Shown here in pieces: positions 45,945-56,834 of a stretch of 64,000 bases of DNA. The translations under genes were made by a program, and so were the position numbers. This stretch comes from Neobacillus drentensis NBRC 102427 (GTDB lineage Bacteria; Bacillota; Bacilli; Bacillales; Cytobacillaceae), in the NCBI RefSeq assembly GCF_001591445.1, contig NZ_BCUX01000009.1, forward strand, positions 184,442-248,441, in the 5' to 3' direction. The stretch's first letter is position 1. Each line of letters begins with the position of its first letter. The notes under the pieces were generated by a model. The model saw only the letters and a list, made by a program, of their open reading frames with translations. It ran no database searches and was not told where the DNA came from.

Positions 45945-47213
45945 TTACTCCATGTTCTTAATAAGCTCGTCACCAAATTCAGAAGTTTTCACTTCAGTTG
46001 CACCGTCCATTAGACGAGCAAAATCATATGTTACAACTTTGGAAGCAATTGTTTTTTCCACTGATTTAATAACCATTGTAGCTGCTTCAGTCCAGCCAAG
46101 GTGCTCTAGCAATAACACACCCGATAAAATGACAGAAGAAGGGTTTACTTTATCAAGACCTGCATACTTAGGTGCAGTACCATGAGTTGCTTCAAAAATA
46201 GCATGTCCTGTTTCATAATTGATGTTAGCGCCTGGTGCAATACCAATACCGCCTACTTGCGCTGCAAGTGCATCTGAAATGAAGTCTCCGTTCAAGTTCA
46301 TTGTTGCTACAACATCAAACTCGCGCGGACGTGTTAGAATTTGCTGTAAGAAAATATCAGCAATCGCGTCTTTTACGATAATTTTGCCGGTTGCTTCTGC
46401 ATCCGCTTGAGCTTTGTTAGCTGCATCTGCGCCTTGTTCTGCTTTAATGCGGTCATATTGTGACCATGTGAATACTTTATCGCTGAATTCCTTTTCAGCA
46501 AGCTCATAGCCCCAGTTTTTAAACGCGCCTTCAGTAAATTTCATGATATTACCTTTGTGCACGAGTGTAACGGATTTACGGCCTTCTTTAATTGCATAGT
46601 TAATTGCTGCACGTACAAGACGAGTTGTTCCTTCTTCAGAAACAGGTTTAATCCCGATACCTGAAGTTTCAGGGAATCTGATTTTCTTAACACCCATTTC
46701 GTTTTGTAAGAAATCAATTACCTTTTTCGCTGCTTCTGTGCCTTTTTCATATTCAATCCCAGCATAGATATCTTCAGTGTTTTCACGGAAAATAACCATA
46801 TCCGTATCTTGCGGGCGCTTAACTGGTGAAGGAACCCCTTCGAACCATCTTACAGGACGTAAGCAAACGAACAAGTCTAATTCTTGACGAAGTGCAACGT
46901 TCAATGAACGAATTCCGCCACCAACTGGAGTGGTTAATGGACCTTTAATAGCAATTAAATATTCTCTAATTACGTCAAGTGTTTCGCTTGGAAGCCATTC
47001 ACCCGTTTGGTTAAATGCCTTTTCTCCAGCTAAAACTTCTTTCCATATTAATTTGCGTTCGCCTTTATAAGCTTTTTCAACAGCCGCATTTAAAACGCGC
47101 TCAGAAGCGGCCCAAATATCCGGACCGATGCCGTCTCCTTCGATAAATGGGATGATTGGATGATTTGGTACGTTTAATACTCCGTTTGTAACCGTGATTT
47201 TTTCGCCTTGCAT
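45945..47213 (-). CDS. icd: Isocitrate dehydrogenase (NADP)
   Basis: Converts isocitrate to 2-oxoglutarate with NADP. The 422 residues from [19 protein letters not shown] carry [14 protein letters not shown], the substrate loop [22 protein letters not shown] with the regulatory Ser, [12 protein letters not shown] and the NADP-specificity region [18 protein letters not shown] lies upstream of this ATG; the 75 bp of extra open frame are not needed. Between citZ and mdh. Confidence 0.97.
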   Translation of the reverse strand: MQGEKITVTNGVLNVPNHPIIPFIEGDGIGPDIWAASERVLNAAVEKAYKGERKLIWKEVLAGEKAFNQTGEWLPSETLDVIREYLIAIKGPLTTPVGGGIRSLNVALRQELDLFVCLRPVRWFEGVPSPVKRPQDTDMVIFRENTEDIYAGIEYEKGTEAAKKVIDFLQNEMGVKKIRFPETSGIGIKPVSEEGTTRLVRAAINYAIKEGRKSVTLVHKGNIMKFTEGAFKNWGYELAEKEFSDKVFTWSQYDRIKAEQGADAANKAQADAEATGKIIVKDAIADIFLQQILTRPREFDVVATMNLNGDFISDALAAQVGGIGIAPGANINYETGHAIFEATHGTAPKYAGLDKVNPSSVILSGVLLLEHLGWTEAATMVIKSVEKTIASKVVTYDFARLMDGATEVKTSEFGDELIKNME

Positions 47214-47286
47214 AGTTGATTCTCCTCCTATTATGTAAAAAAAATATGAATAAAGCTTTTTACAATAGTCCACCCTTTGTCTTATC

Positions 47287-47316
47287 AAAGGTTAGAGAGT
47301 TAGTCTCTAACCTTTT
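47287..47316. other. Stem-loop between citZ and icd
   Basis: AAAGGTTAGAGA / TCTCTAACCTTT forms a 12-bp stem with a 5-nt loop. Neither side has a long T run, so it may stabilise or process the mRNA rather than terminate. Confidence 0.55.
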
Positions 47317-47359
47317 CATACATTTCTATTAGACCAATTATTGAAACAAAAGTAAAATA

Positions 47360-48478
47360 TTAACCTCGTTGCTCAATGGCAACATATTTTTGCATTCCTG
47401 GACCTGTATAATCTGCACGCGGGCGGATTAAACGGTTGTTTTCATATTGTTCTAGAATATGTGCAAGCCATCCAGATACCCTGCTGACAGCAAAGATTGG
47501 TGTCATTAAATCATGATCAATCCCTAGGCTGTGATATACAGAAGCGGAATAGAAATCCACGTTAGGTGGTAAATTCTTTTCACCGGTAACAATACTTTCA
47601 ATCTTGATTGACATATCATACCAGTGCGGTTCGCCAGTGAGTTCAGTTAGCTTTTTAGACATGTCTCTTAGGTGCTTGGCGCGTGGATCTCCTTTTCGAT
47701 AAACACGATGGCCAAAGCCCATGATTTTTTCTTTTTTCTCAAGCTTGCCACGTACATACGGCTCTACATTCTCAAGCGTACCAATTTCTTTAAGCATTTT
47801 CATTACGGCTTCATTTGCCCCGCCGTGCAGTGGTCCTTTTAGGGCTCCGATTGCGGCAGTAACTCCAGAATATACATCGGATAACGTAGCCACACAAACA
47901 CGTGCTGTAAATGTAGATGCATTCAATTCATGGTCAGCATGTAATACGAGCGCTTTATTAATTGCTTCTTCGGCAATAGGTTCTGGTTCATTACCAGTTA
48001 GCATGAATAAGAAGTTCGCTGCAAAGCTTAAATCCTTTTTAGGCGCGATTGGTTCAAGACCTTTTCTAATACGCGCAAACGCTGCGACAATAGCTGGCAT
48101 TTTTGCCTGAAGGCGAATCGCTTTTTTATAATTTGAATCTGCATCCATTAAATCAGCTTCATCATCATAAATGCCTAAAAGAGAAACGGCTGTACGAAGG
48201 GCCGCCATTGGATGTACTTCTTGAATTGGAAACAATTTAAAGTGTTCTATTACTTCCTGTGGCAGTGCTGCATTTTCAGCAAGTTGTTTTTTCAATTCCG
48301 CCAACTGGACTGCAGATGGCAATTTACGATGCCACAATAAAAAGATTACCTCTTCGAAACTAGCATTTACAGCTAAATCATCAATGTCATAGCCTACATA
48401 AGCCAGTGTGTCATCAATAATTGAACTGATTGATGATGTTGTTGCCACTACCCCTTCAAGTCCGCGTGTTACTGTCAT
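47360..48478 (-). CDS. citZ: Citrate synthase II
   Basis: Condenses acetyl-CoA and oxaloacetate; the major TCA-cycle citrate synthase of Bacillus. The 372 residues from MTVTRGLEGVVATTSSIS show HELNASTFTARV, PLHGGANEAVMKML, GFGHRVYRKGDPRA and the active-site Asp in NVDFYSASVYHSLGI. AAGGAGAG precedes the ATG; a GTG 18 bp upstream overlaps this region. It carries a cre site far upstream and leads citZ-icd-mdh. Confidence 0.97.
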   Translation of the reverse strand: MTVTRGLEGVVATTSSISSIIDDTLAYVGYDIDDLAVNASFEEVIFLLWHRKLPSAVQLAELKKQLAENAALPQEVIEHFKLFPIQEVHPMAALRTAVSLLGIYDDEADLMDADSNYKKAIRLQAKMPAIVAAFARIRKGLEPIAPKKDLSFAANFLFMLTGNEPEPIAEEAINKALVLHADHELNASTFTARVCVATLSDVYSGVTAAIGALKGPLHGGANEAVMKMLKEIGTLENVEPYVRGKLEKKEKIMGFGHRVYRKGDPRAKHLRDMSKKLTELTGEPHWYDMSIKIESIVTGEKNLPPNVDFYSASVYHSLGIDHDLMTPIFAVSRVSGWLAHILEQYENNRLIRPRADYTGPGMQKYVAIEQRG

Positions 48479-48557
48479 AGTAAATCTCTCCTTCACATTC
48501 TGAATTTCCCCATACCTTTCAAGAAAAAATTATTCCGTGTATTTATCCTTTAAATTG

Positions 48558-48574
48558 ACTGAGCGATTGCTCGG
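48558..48574 (+). promoter_or_regulatory. Candidate operator upstream of citZ, shared with etfB
   Basis: ACTGAGCGATTGCTCGG, an imperfect palindrome 80 bp before citZ, one base different from the site before etfB (7294-7310). Confidence 0.45.
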
Positions 48575-48665
48575 TAAAAAGCAAATAGTTAGTTAGCTAT
48601 TCCATTTTTGAGGAATAAATTTGATTAACAAGCAAATTAGCATATATATGTGGTATATGTAAAAA

Positions 48666-48680
48666 AGGATACGCTTACAA
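48666..48680 (-). promoter_or_regulatory. CcpA cre site upstream of citZ
   Basis: TTGTAAGCGTATCCT on the minus strand fits WTGNAANCGNWNNCW at every position, about 190 bp before the citZ ATG. Catabolite repression of citZ by CcpA is known in B. subtilis. Confidence 0.7.
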
Positions 48681-48759
48681 GCCTATTATAAACAATTATC
48701 AGATTTTTGTGAATGAAAAGGAACCGAAAAGTGCAAAAAAATATTATTTTACAAAAAAT

Positions 48760-49221
48760 CTAGCTAAAAAAACTATAAATTTTCATAGCTGTATAGGCAA
48801 TCCCGGCTCCAATTAACGGGCCAACTGCCACGCCTTTAAAAATAGACACCGAAAGAATAGTGCCCAGCACAAGTGCTGTTGTAATCTGTGGGTCATCTGC
48901 AAGCAGCTTAACCCCTCCTTTTGCCAGCATTGCCACCATCATGCCAGAGATCAGCGCAATCCAAGCATAGGAGGATTTAAAAGAGCTTGTTAAGTCTTTA
49001 AATCCAATTTCGCCACTTGCAATCGGAGCTAATACTGCAATGGTAATTATTGTTACACCCCAATTAATACCCTTCGACTGTATAAATGAGAATGCCTTTG
49101 TATCCAATCCGCCTGCCTTTAGGGTAAGGAGCACTGCTATGGCAACTAATAAAGAACTGTTTTTAGCGATAAAACCAATAACTAACAGTAATAGTAAAAA
49201 TAAATATGACTCATTTAGCAC
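48760..49221 (-). CDS. ytwI: DUF441 membrane protein YtwI
   Basis: A 153-residue protein with four or five hydrophobic spans (MLNESYLFLLLLLVIGFIAKN at the start; GINWGVTIITIAVLAPIASGE). DUF441 has no assigned activity. It lies upstream of citZ and is divergent from ytvI, the order seen in B. subtilis. Confidence 0.85.
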   Translation of the reverse strand: MLNESYLFLLLLLVIGFIAKNSSLLVAIAVLLTLKAGGLDTKAFSFIQSKGINWGVTIITIAVLAPIASGEIGFKDLTSSFKSSYAWIALISGMMVAMLAKGGVKLLADDPQITTALVLGTILSVSIFKGVAVGPLIGAGIAYTAMKIYSFFS

Positions 49222-49436
49222 GACTTCACCATCCCAAATAAAAATTATCGTACCATAATACCACTGTAAGAGAGAAATTATTAAATACGGGAATTTTCTC
49301 TTCTTCCTGATTGTAATTCCTTGGAAAAAGTGTTCTTAATATTTTTAAATTAATAATATTAAATTGGGAAATTATGCAGTTTATTTCATAAAATGTTAAA
49401 CTAATACTACATATAGATTTAATAGGAGGGTTGTCT

Positions 49437-50552
49437 TTGAATCTAAAATACTTATACCGGTCTATCCGGTTCTTAATTGTAATAGGTGCTGTGGTTTTGG
49501 CGCTTTACTCTTTTTATTTTCTATCAAAAGTGACTTATCCATTTTTAATTGGCCTCATTATTGCGTTTATAATTAATCCTCTGGTTGATATTTTGGAAAA
49601 AAGGGCTAGAATGCCTCGTCTGTTAGCTGTATTTATTGCACTTATTATTATTTTCTCCCTATTTGCCGGGTTAATTACATTGTTAATCGCTGAAATTGTC
49701 TCTGGTGCTAATTATTTATCTTCAGTAGTACCAAATCATTTAGATACGTTAATTGAATATATAGAGAAATATTTCACTGCACAAATCCTGCCGATCTATG
49801 AACAATTAACAAGTGTGTTTAACAAACTTGAATCAGGGCAACAGGATACAATTATTGGCAATATACAAAATGTTGGAACCAGGATTGGCACAACCGTTGG
49901 AACCTTTATCCAGAATCTATTTGGTATTATTCCAAATATCATCGCTTGGCTTCCAAATGCAGCAACCGTGTTGATTTTTTCCTTATTGGCTACTTTTTTT
50001 ATCAGCAAAGACTGGTACCGTTTATCGAAATTGGGCGGCAAACTCTTACCAGAGAAAGCAAAAACTAGCAGCCGGTCCGTTTTTATCGATTTAAAAAAGG
50101 CGCTGTTTGGTTTTATTAAAGCACAATTAACACTGATATCGATTACAACGGTTATTATTCTAATCGGATTACTTATTCTTCGTGTTGATTACGCGATAAC
50201 GATAGCATTAGTTACTGGTATAGTCGATATTATTCCCTACTTGGGTACGGGTGCTGTTTTTGTCCCATGGATTATTTATGCTGCGATTGGAGGCGATACA
50301 GGTCTTGCCCTTGGTCTAGGGGTACTCTATATTATTGTCCTCGTTCAAAGGCAAGTAATGGAGCCTAAAATCCTTTCTTCTAATATTGGACTTGATCCGT
50401 TAGCCACACTGATTGCATTATTCGTTGGATTTAAATTAATTGGCTTTTTAGGATTAATTGTTGGTCCTGTCACACTTGTCATCATCAGCACCTTATATCG
50501 TGCCAACGTTTTTTATGATCTATGGGTATTTATAAAAGGAAACGAGGTATAA
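49437..50552 (+). CDS. ytvI: AI-2E family transporter YtvI
   Basis: A 371-residue polytopic membrane protein with about eight spans, of the AI-2E/PerM family whose members export small molecules or ions; the substrate is unknown. The family region LVTGIVDIIPYLGTGAVFVPW is clear. TTG at 49437 is chosen because AGGAGGG lies 6 nt upstream; another TTG at 49431 touches that site. Convergent with fxsA. Confidence 0.87.
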   Translation: MNLKYLYRSIRFLIVIGAVVLALYSFYFLSKVTYPFLIGLIIAFIINPLVDILEKRARMPRLLAVFIALIIIFSLFAGLITLLIAEIVSGANYLSSVVPNHLDTLIEYIEKYFTAQILPIYEQLTSVFNKLESGQQDTIIGNIQNVGTRIGTTVGTFIQNLFGIIPNIIAWLPNAATVLIFSLLATFFISKDWYRLSKLGGKLLPEKAKTSSRSVFIDLKKALFGFIKAQLTLISITTVIILIGLLILRVDYAITIALVTGIVDIIPYLGTGAVFVPWIIYAAIGGDTGLALGLGVLYIIVLVQRQVMEPKILSSNIGLDPLATLIALFVGFKLIGFLGLIVGPVTLVIISTLYRANVFYDLWVFIKGNEV

Positions 50553-50562
50553 GTCCTATAAA

Positions 50563-50593
50563 AAATGTCAGCTCCTAATTGGATGCTGACATT
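50563..50593. terminator. Bidirectional terminator between ytvI and fxsA
   Basis: Stem AAATGTCAGC / GCTGACATTT with flanking T and A runs usable from both strands. Confidence 0.85.
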
Positions 50594-50595
50594 TT

Positions 50596-50982
50596 TTATT
50601 TTATGATTTTTATATTTCTTTTATTAATCCGATTACGCCATGCTTTTAAGATTAGGAATTTTATTGGCTTTCTGGTAGGTGGAAAAAGAAATAGAAACCC
50701 GGCAACATCAGAGATAAATCCCGGCGTTAATAAAAGCGTTCCGCCTATTAAGATACAAATCCCATCTAAAAGTGCTTCTCCTGGAATCTGACCATAGCTC
50801 AGTTGTTCCTGTACCCTTCTGATTGTCTGCAAACCCTCTCTTTTTGCTAAATAAGCCCCGAGGATGCCTGTTAGTAAAATGAGTGTAATTGTGGGCCAAA
50901 CACCAATAGCTTTACCTGAAAAAAGTAAAACCCCAATATCTATAGCTGGAATTACAATGATCAACAAAAATAAATAACGCAT
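50596..50982 (-). CDS. fxsA: FxsA family membrane protein
   Basis: A 128-residue protein with three or four hydrophobic spans. FxsA in E. coli relieves phage T7 exclusion by F plasmid when overproduced; its normal role is unknown. Landmarks GAYLAKREGLQTIRRVQEQL and the LLTPGFISDVAGFLF segment are conserved. Located next to pykA as in Bacillus. Confidence 0.9.
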   Translation of the reverse strand: MRYLFLLIIVIPAIDIGVLLFSGKAIGVWPTITLILLTGILGAYLAKREGLQTIRRVQEQLSYGQIPGEALLDGICILIGGTLLLTPGFISDVAGFLFLFPPTRKPIKFLILKAWRNRINKRNIKIIK

Positions 50983-51050
50983 CTATTGTCCCCTTCCAAA
51001 CGTCTTATTTTTATTATATTACGAATGGGGATGATTTTGTCTTTATTAAA

Positions 51051-51077
51051 AAAAAGAAGGGTCTCCCCTTCTTTTTT
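51051..51077 (-). terminator. Terminator of pfkA-pykA
   Basis: Minus-strand stem AAGAAGGG / CCCTTCTT followed by TTTTTTTA. Confidence 0.82.
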
Positions 51078-51085
51078 ATTAGATC

Positions 51086-52849
51086 TTATAATACGCTTGC
51101 GTGACCGTTGTAGATAACTCCTCTTGTCGCATCAACGGTTATTTCTTGGCCATCCTTAAACAATTCTAAGGCATTATCCACCCCAACAATCACCGGGATG
51201 CTTAGGTTAAGTCCAACTACTGCTGCATGGCTCGTTAATCCACCCTCTTGGGCAATAACAGCAGCACATTTCTCTAGCGCTGGCATCATATCACGATCTG
51301 TTCCGATTGTCACAAGAATAGAACCTTGCTTTACTTTTTCTAAAGCTTCTTTAGCATCATGGGCAACTACTACTTTCCCAAATGCGGATCTACGGCCAAT
51401 TCCTTGTGCTTTTGTGATAATATCGCCGACCACATGGATTTTCATTAGGTTTGTTGTACCCGCTTCGCCTACAGGGACTCCAGCAGTAATAACAACTAAA
51501 TCACCACGTTTAACAATACCGCTGTTCAAACTTTCTTCTACGGCAATATCGAGCATTTCGTCTGTTGTAGTAGCGACGCGTCCAAATTGCGGGTAAACAC
51601 CCCATACAAGTTGTAGACGACGGCAAACATGTTCAACTGAAGTTACTGCAACAATTGCTGCCTTCGGACGATATTTTGAAATCATTCTAGCGGTATGACC
51701 GCTTTCGGTTGGGGTAATGATCGATTTAACATCAAGATTTAAGGCCGTATGCGCAACAGACTGACCAATCGCATCAGTAAGATTATGTTCCGTATCTTTA
51801 CTGCGACTTGAAAGTATTTCTTTATGATCTAAGGCAGATTCAGCTCTAGAAGCAATATTATGCATGGTTTGAACAGCTTCGACAGGATATTGGCCTGCAG
51901 CTGTTTCACCTGACAGCATAATGGCATCCGTTCCATCAAAAATAGCATTCGCTACATCACTTGCTTCAGCACGAGTAGGTCGTGGATTTCTTTGCATGGA
52001 ATCAAGCATTTGAGTTGCAGTAATAACAGGTTTTCCCTGTGAATTACATTTCTTAATTAACATTTTTTGAACGAGCGGAACCTCTTCAGCAGGGATTTCT
52101 ACACCAAGATCCCCACGGGCAACCATTAAACCATCAGAGATTTCTAAGATTTCGTCAATGTTATCGACGCCTTCCTGGTTTTCAATCTTAGGAATTATGT
52201 GGATATGTGTACCATTATTTTCTTCTAAAAGCTGACGGATTTCGAGAACATCCTTAGCACGTCGAACGAAGGATGCCGCAATAAAATCAACACCCTGTTC
52301 AATTCCGAAAAGAATATCTTGTGTATCCTTTTCTGTGATACCAGGCAAGTTCACCGATACACCCGGTACATTTACACCTTTTTTATTTTTCAAGGTCCCA
52401 CTATTTAAAATCTTGGTATGAAGTTCTTTCGCTGACTTATCCACATCCGTTACTTCTAAGCCAATTAAGCCATCATCTAAAAGAATCTTTGAACCCACAT
52501 GGACATCATCAATTAGTCCTGGATATGTAACTGAAAACTTTTGAAGTGTTCCTTCTACTTCAGTCATGGAAACGATAATATTTTCTCCGGCTTGTAGCTC
52601 AAGTGCACCATTTTCCATGTTATTTGTCCGAATTTCAGGACCTTTTGTATCTAACAAGATGGCAACAGTTTTGCCAGTTTGTTTGGATGCTTCACGAATA
52701 TTTTGGATCCGTGCCCCGTGTTCTGCGAAATCTCCATGTGAAAAGTTTAATCGAGCGACATTCATTCCTGAATTGATTAATTGGGTTAATTTTTCAACAC
52801 TTTCACTGGCTGGTCCAATCGTACATACGATTTTTGTTTTACGTAACAT
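51086..52849 (-). CDS. pykA: Pyruvate kinase with C-terminal PEP-utiliser domain
   Basis: Makes ATP and pyruvate from phosphoenolpyruvate. The 587 residues from [17 protein letters not shown] include the barrel ([45 protein letters not shown]) and the allosteric domain. The extra domain after about 480 has the swivel motif [12 protein letters not shown] seen in PEP synthases, as is usual in Bacillus. GGAGG precedes the ATG at 52849. It lies 58 bp after pfkA. Confidence 0.97.
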   Translation of the reverse strand: MLRKTKIVCTIGPASESVEKLTQLINSGMNVARLNFSHGDFAEHGARIQNIREASKQTGKTVAILLDTKGPEIRTNNMENGALELQAGENIIVSMTEVEGTLQKFSVTYPGLIDDVHVGSKILLDDGLIGLEVTDVDKSAKELHTKILNSGTLKNKKGVNVPGVSVNLPGITEKDTQDILFGIEQGVDFIAASFVRRAKDVLEIRQLLEENNGTHIHIIPKIENQEGVDNIDEILEISDGLMVARGDLGVEIPAEEVPLVQKMLIKKCNSQGKPVITATQMLDSMQRNPRPTRAEASDVANAIFDGTDAIMLSGETAAGQYPVEAVQTMHNIASRAESALDHKEILSSRSKDTEHNLTDAIGQSVAHTALNLDVKSIITPTESGHTARMISKYRPKAAIVAVTSVEHVCRRLQLVWGVYPQFGRVATTTDEMLDIAVEESLNSGIVKRGDLVVITAGVPVGEAGTTNLMKIHVVGDIITKAQGIGRRSAFGKVVVAHDAKEALEKVKQGSILVTIGTDRDMMPALEKCAAVIAQEGGLTSHAAVVGLNLSIPVIVGVDNALELFKDGQEITVDATRGVIYNGHASVL

Positions 52850-52907
52850 TCTTATTTTTCCTCCCATTTTAGAAAAGCAAATTTGCAATTTCTTAAGTTC
52901 ATAATCC

Positions 52908-53885
<978 letters not shown>

Positions 53886-54138
53886 TTAATAAAAAATATG
53901 TATATATTCATTTGTAAAACAAATAAATTTACGCTACTTATAAAAAAATCACTTCTTTTATTATTTACATAAAACCTGCGAATATTTATAAAATAACATG
54001 AAGAAATAACTATAACAACCTTATGGTATTAGTAATTATAAGAGACGGAATAGTCAGTTAACTGGAAACGGTTTATCTTAGGATGTAAACGTCATCATTG
54101 CCATTTTTAAGGATTTATAGTGAACATTCTGTGAATGG

Positions 54139-54166
54139 AAAAAACGTGCCTATGAGCACGTTTTTT
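54139..54166 (-). terminator. Terminator of accD-accA
   Basis: Minus-strand stem AAAAACGTGC / GCACGTTTTTT right after the accA stop. Confidence 0.83.
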
Positions 54167-55142
54167 AATTAACAACGATGTAATCATTGACTCGACCGAA
54201 TTCACCGATTGTCCTGAAACGGTTGTAACGATCAGCTATTAATTCTTCTTCTGAAAGCTTTAACAATTGCTGTAGTGAGGTCTTAAGCACCCTATCAATT
54301 TCTTCTGCCTGCTTTATTACATCCCTTTGGGCTCCGCCCTTAATTTCTGGGATAATATCATCAATGATGCCTAGTTCCTTTAAATCTGGCGCGGTTATTT
54401 TCATCGTTTCTGCCGCATTTCTAGCAAGAGAGGCATCTTTCCATAAAATTGCAGCAGCACCCTCTGGTGAGATAACCGAGTAGGTGGAATTCTCCAGCAT
54501 ACAAATACGGTTGCCAACCCCAAGTGCAAGAGCACCACCACTCCCGCCTTCACCAATCACAATACAAACCACGGGAACCTTAAGACCAGCCATTTCAAAC
54601 AAATTGCGTGCAATTGCTTCACTTTGACCGCGTTCCTCTGCAGCCTTCCCTGGGTAGGCTCCCTTTGTATCGATGAAACAGATGACCGGACGATTAAATT
54701 TATTCGCCTGATTCATTAATCGAAGTGCTTTTCGATACCCTTCAGGGTGTGGCATTCCAAAGTTTCTGCGAATATTCTCTTTCGTATCTTTTCCACGCTG
54801 ATGGCCAATTACCGTTACAGGTAACCCACGATATTTAGCTATTCCGCCTACAATCGCCCCATCATCAGCAAAGGTTCTGTCACCGTGACATTCAAAGAAA
54901 TTCTCAAACAAATAAGGGATATAATCCATTGTTGTTGGCCTGTTAGGAAGCCGAGCGATTTGAACCCTGTCCCAAGGCTTAATATTTTCATATATACTTT
55001 GTTCAAGCTTTTCAAGTCTCTTCTCTAATTTGCTGATTTCGGAACTTAAATCAACCTCAGCAGTTTTGGTGAACTCTTTTAAATCAGTAATTTTCTTTCT
55101 TAACTCGATTACAGGGCGTTCAAATTCTAATTCACCTACCAT
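54165..55142 (-). CDS. accA: Acetyl-CoA carboxylase carboxyltransferase alpha subunit
   Basis: With AccD moves the carboxyl group from biotin to acetyl-CoA, giving malonyl-CoA for fatty-acid synthesis. The 325 residues carry [59 protein letters not shown] and [14 protein letters not shown]. The ATG overlaps the accD end and has GGAGGTG upstream, so the pair is translationally coupled. Confidence 0.97.
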   Translation of the reverse strand: MVGELEFERPVIELRKKITDLKEFTKTAEVDLSSEISKLEKRLEKLEQSIYENIKPWDRVQIARLPNRPTTMDYIPYLFENFFECHGDRTFADDGAIVGGIAKYRGLPVTVIGHQRGKDTKENIRRNFGMPHPEGYRKALRLMNQANKFNRPVICFIDTKGAYPGKAAEERGQSEAIARNLFEMAGLKVPVVCIVIGEGGSGGALALGVGNRICMLENSTYSVISPEGAAAILWKDASLARNAAETMKITAPDLKELGIIDDIIPEIKGGAQRDVIKQAEEIDRVLKTSLQQLLKLSEEELIADRYNRFRTIGEFGRVNDYIVVN

Positions 55143-56014
55143 TTGAGCACACCTCCAGGTTGATGGATCTCTAGAATAGTCGTGATTTTCTCAATAAGTT
55201 CATTTCGAGCAATTATTGCATCCAGTTGCCCGTGCTTTAAGAGAAACTCGGATGTTTGAAAATCCTCCGGTAATTCTTCACGAATAGATTGTTCAATCAC
55301 TCTGCGTCCGGCAAATGCGATTAACGCACCTGGTTCAGCAAGGTTGAAGTCACCCAATGATGCAAAACTTGCTGAAACACCCCCCGTTGTCGGGTGGGTC
55401 ATGATCGAAATGATTAATCCACCATTATTGCTAAACCTCTTTAAAGCAACACTTGTTTTTGCCATTTGCATTAAACTTAAGGCGCCCTCTTGCATTCTTG
55501 CGCCACCAGATGCGGTAAAAATAATAAACGGTACATTTAACTCATCGGCTTTTTCAATTGCCAGCGTAATTTTTTCGCCGACAACCGAGCCCATGCTTCC
55601 CATTCGGAACGAAGAATCCATGATAGCAACGACAATTTTGTAACCATTCACTGTCCCAATACCTGTTACAACCGCCTCGTTAAGTTTACTTTTTTGGCGG
55701 TCTTTCTCAAGCTTTTCAAGGTAGTCAGGAAAATTTAATGGATTTTTAGATATCATATTATCGTTCATCTCCATGAAACTTCCTTCATCAATGAAACTGT
55801 CAATTCGTTCTTTTGAGTTCATTGGGAAATGATGACTGCAATGCAAGCATACCTTTAAATTTTTCACTAATTCTTTTGTATACATAATCTTCTTACATGA
55901 AGGGCACTTTGACATTATTCCTTCAGGAACATCATTTTTTGCCGTTTCCGTCGGTATTTGAGCATATTTCTTCTTTTTTGGATGATTTTTTGAAAAAAGA
56001 TCTTTTAGCGCCAA
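55136..56014 (-). CDS. accD: Acetyl-CoA carboxylase carboxyltransferase beta subunit
   Basis: Beta half of the carboxyltransferase. The 292 residues begin at TTG ([17 protein letters not shown]). The N-terminal zinc ribbon is [13 protein letters not shown] and CLHCSHHF; the crotonase-like core includes [22 protein letters not shown] and [14 protein letters not shown] GntR-type operator precedes its promoter, linking it to the adjacent regulator. accA follows. Confidence 0.97.
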   Translation of the reverse strand: MALKDLFSKNHPKKKKYAQIPTETAKNDVPEGIMSKCPSCKKIMYTKELVKNLKVCLHCSHHFPMNSKERIDSFIDEGSFMEMNDNMISKNPLNFPDYLEKLEKDRQKSKLNEAVVTGIGTVNGYKIVVAIMDSSFRMGSMGSVVGEKITLAIEKADELNVPFIIFTASGGARMQEGALSLMQMAKTSVALKRFSNNGGLIISIMTHPTTGGVSASFASLGDFNLAEPGALIAFAGRRVIEQSIREELPEDFQTSEFLLKHGQLDAIIARNELIEKITTILEIHQPGGVLKW

Positions 56015-56112
56015 AATAAAACCTCCTTTGTTACATAACGCCAGATGGCAAGTTTATCCCATTAATCCTATTTAGCAGTTTTTCTATCCACACTAAACTT
56101 CATACATCATTA

Positions 56113-56125
56113 GTGGTCAGACCAC
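56113..56125. promoter_or_regulatory. GntR-type operator upstream of accD
   Basis: GTGGTCAGACCAC, identical to the site at 58142-58154. It lies between a possible TTGTTT -35 and TAATGA -10 (18-bp spacer) reading toward accD, so binding would block the promoter. Confidence 0.72.
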
Positions 56126-56136
56126 CGTTGAAACAA

Positions 56137-56156
56137 AAATACCCTGTCATAGGGCT
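56137..56156 (-). terminator. Weak terminator after the GntR gene
   Basis: Minus-strand CCCT / AGGG hairpin followed by TATTTTTG. The stem is only four pairs, so readthrough into accD is possible. Confidence 0.4.
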
Positions 56157-56197
56157 TGGTTAACCTTCACTATAGAATAAAAACGATTCAAAATCTG

Positions 56198-56827
56198 TTA
56201 GTATTTGTCGTTAAAAACAGACAAATTCCGTAGATTAACATAGGCGGATAGTGTTTTCAATTCATTCTTTTCAGCGAGGGCATCGAGTAGGACTAGATAT
56301 TTTTCACGATGAATGGTCACTTTTACTAGTTCAAGCGAATCGTAATAGTCTATTAATATTGACCAAATTCTAGATAAAAGGTGGTTATCTGCAATCTCAT
56401 TTATTCGATTAAAAAACTCATCATCTTGTACGCTGTTTTCTTGATTTAGCCAGTCTTTCATATTCACAATATGTTGGTCATCTATTTTTTGCAAAGCTAA
56501 TCTGAGGAGATCCATCTCTATATAATTCCTGGTTTCCAATACATCTCGTTTTGCTTTTTCATCCTGTAAAATAAAAGTACTAAGAAGCTGCACGAGTTGG
56601 TTCCCCCGAAAGTCACGAATAAAGGTCCCTTCACCCCGCCTGGTTTCAATTAGTCCCAGCAATTCTAAAGCCCTAAGTGCTTCTCGAACGGAAGAGCGCC
56701 CGAAATTCAGGCGCTCCGACAATTCTCGTTCAGATGGGATTTTATCTCCGGCTATTAATCCATCGATTGTTATCATTTCTCGTAAATGCTTAACAATTTC
56801 TAAATATACTTTAGTATTGTTTGCCAC
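56198..56827 (-). CDS. GntR-family regulator, FadR subfamily
   Basis: A 209-residue repressor-like protein. The winged helix-turn-helix spans about 5-72 (GDKIPSERELSERLNFGRSSVREALRALELLGLI, with PSEREL and SSVREALR) and a helical FCD-type effector domain follows, which is a likely metal or organic-acid pocket. It starts 7 bp after the malic enzyme gene and precedes accD. The same 13-bp palindrome sits before both malic enzyme and accD, which points to control of malate oxidation and malonyl-CoA supply. The effector is unknown. Confidence 0.85.
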   Translation of the reverse strand: MANNTKVYLEIVKHLREMITIDGLIAGDKIPSERELSERLNFGRSSVREALRALELLGLIETRRGEGTFIRDFRGNQLVQLLSTFILQDEKAKRDVLETRNYIEMDLLRLALQKIDDQHIVNMKDWLNQENSVQDDEFFNRINEIADNHLLSRIWSILIDYYDSLELVKVTIHREKYLVLLDALAEKNELKTLSAYVNLRNLSVFNDKY

Positions 56828-56834
56828 TTACGTA

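Noticed and set aside
54083..54097. ATGTAAACGTCATCA upstream of pfkA as a cre site
   Set aside because: One defined position fails the consensus and it lies about 215 bp from the start with no clear promoter nearby.
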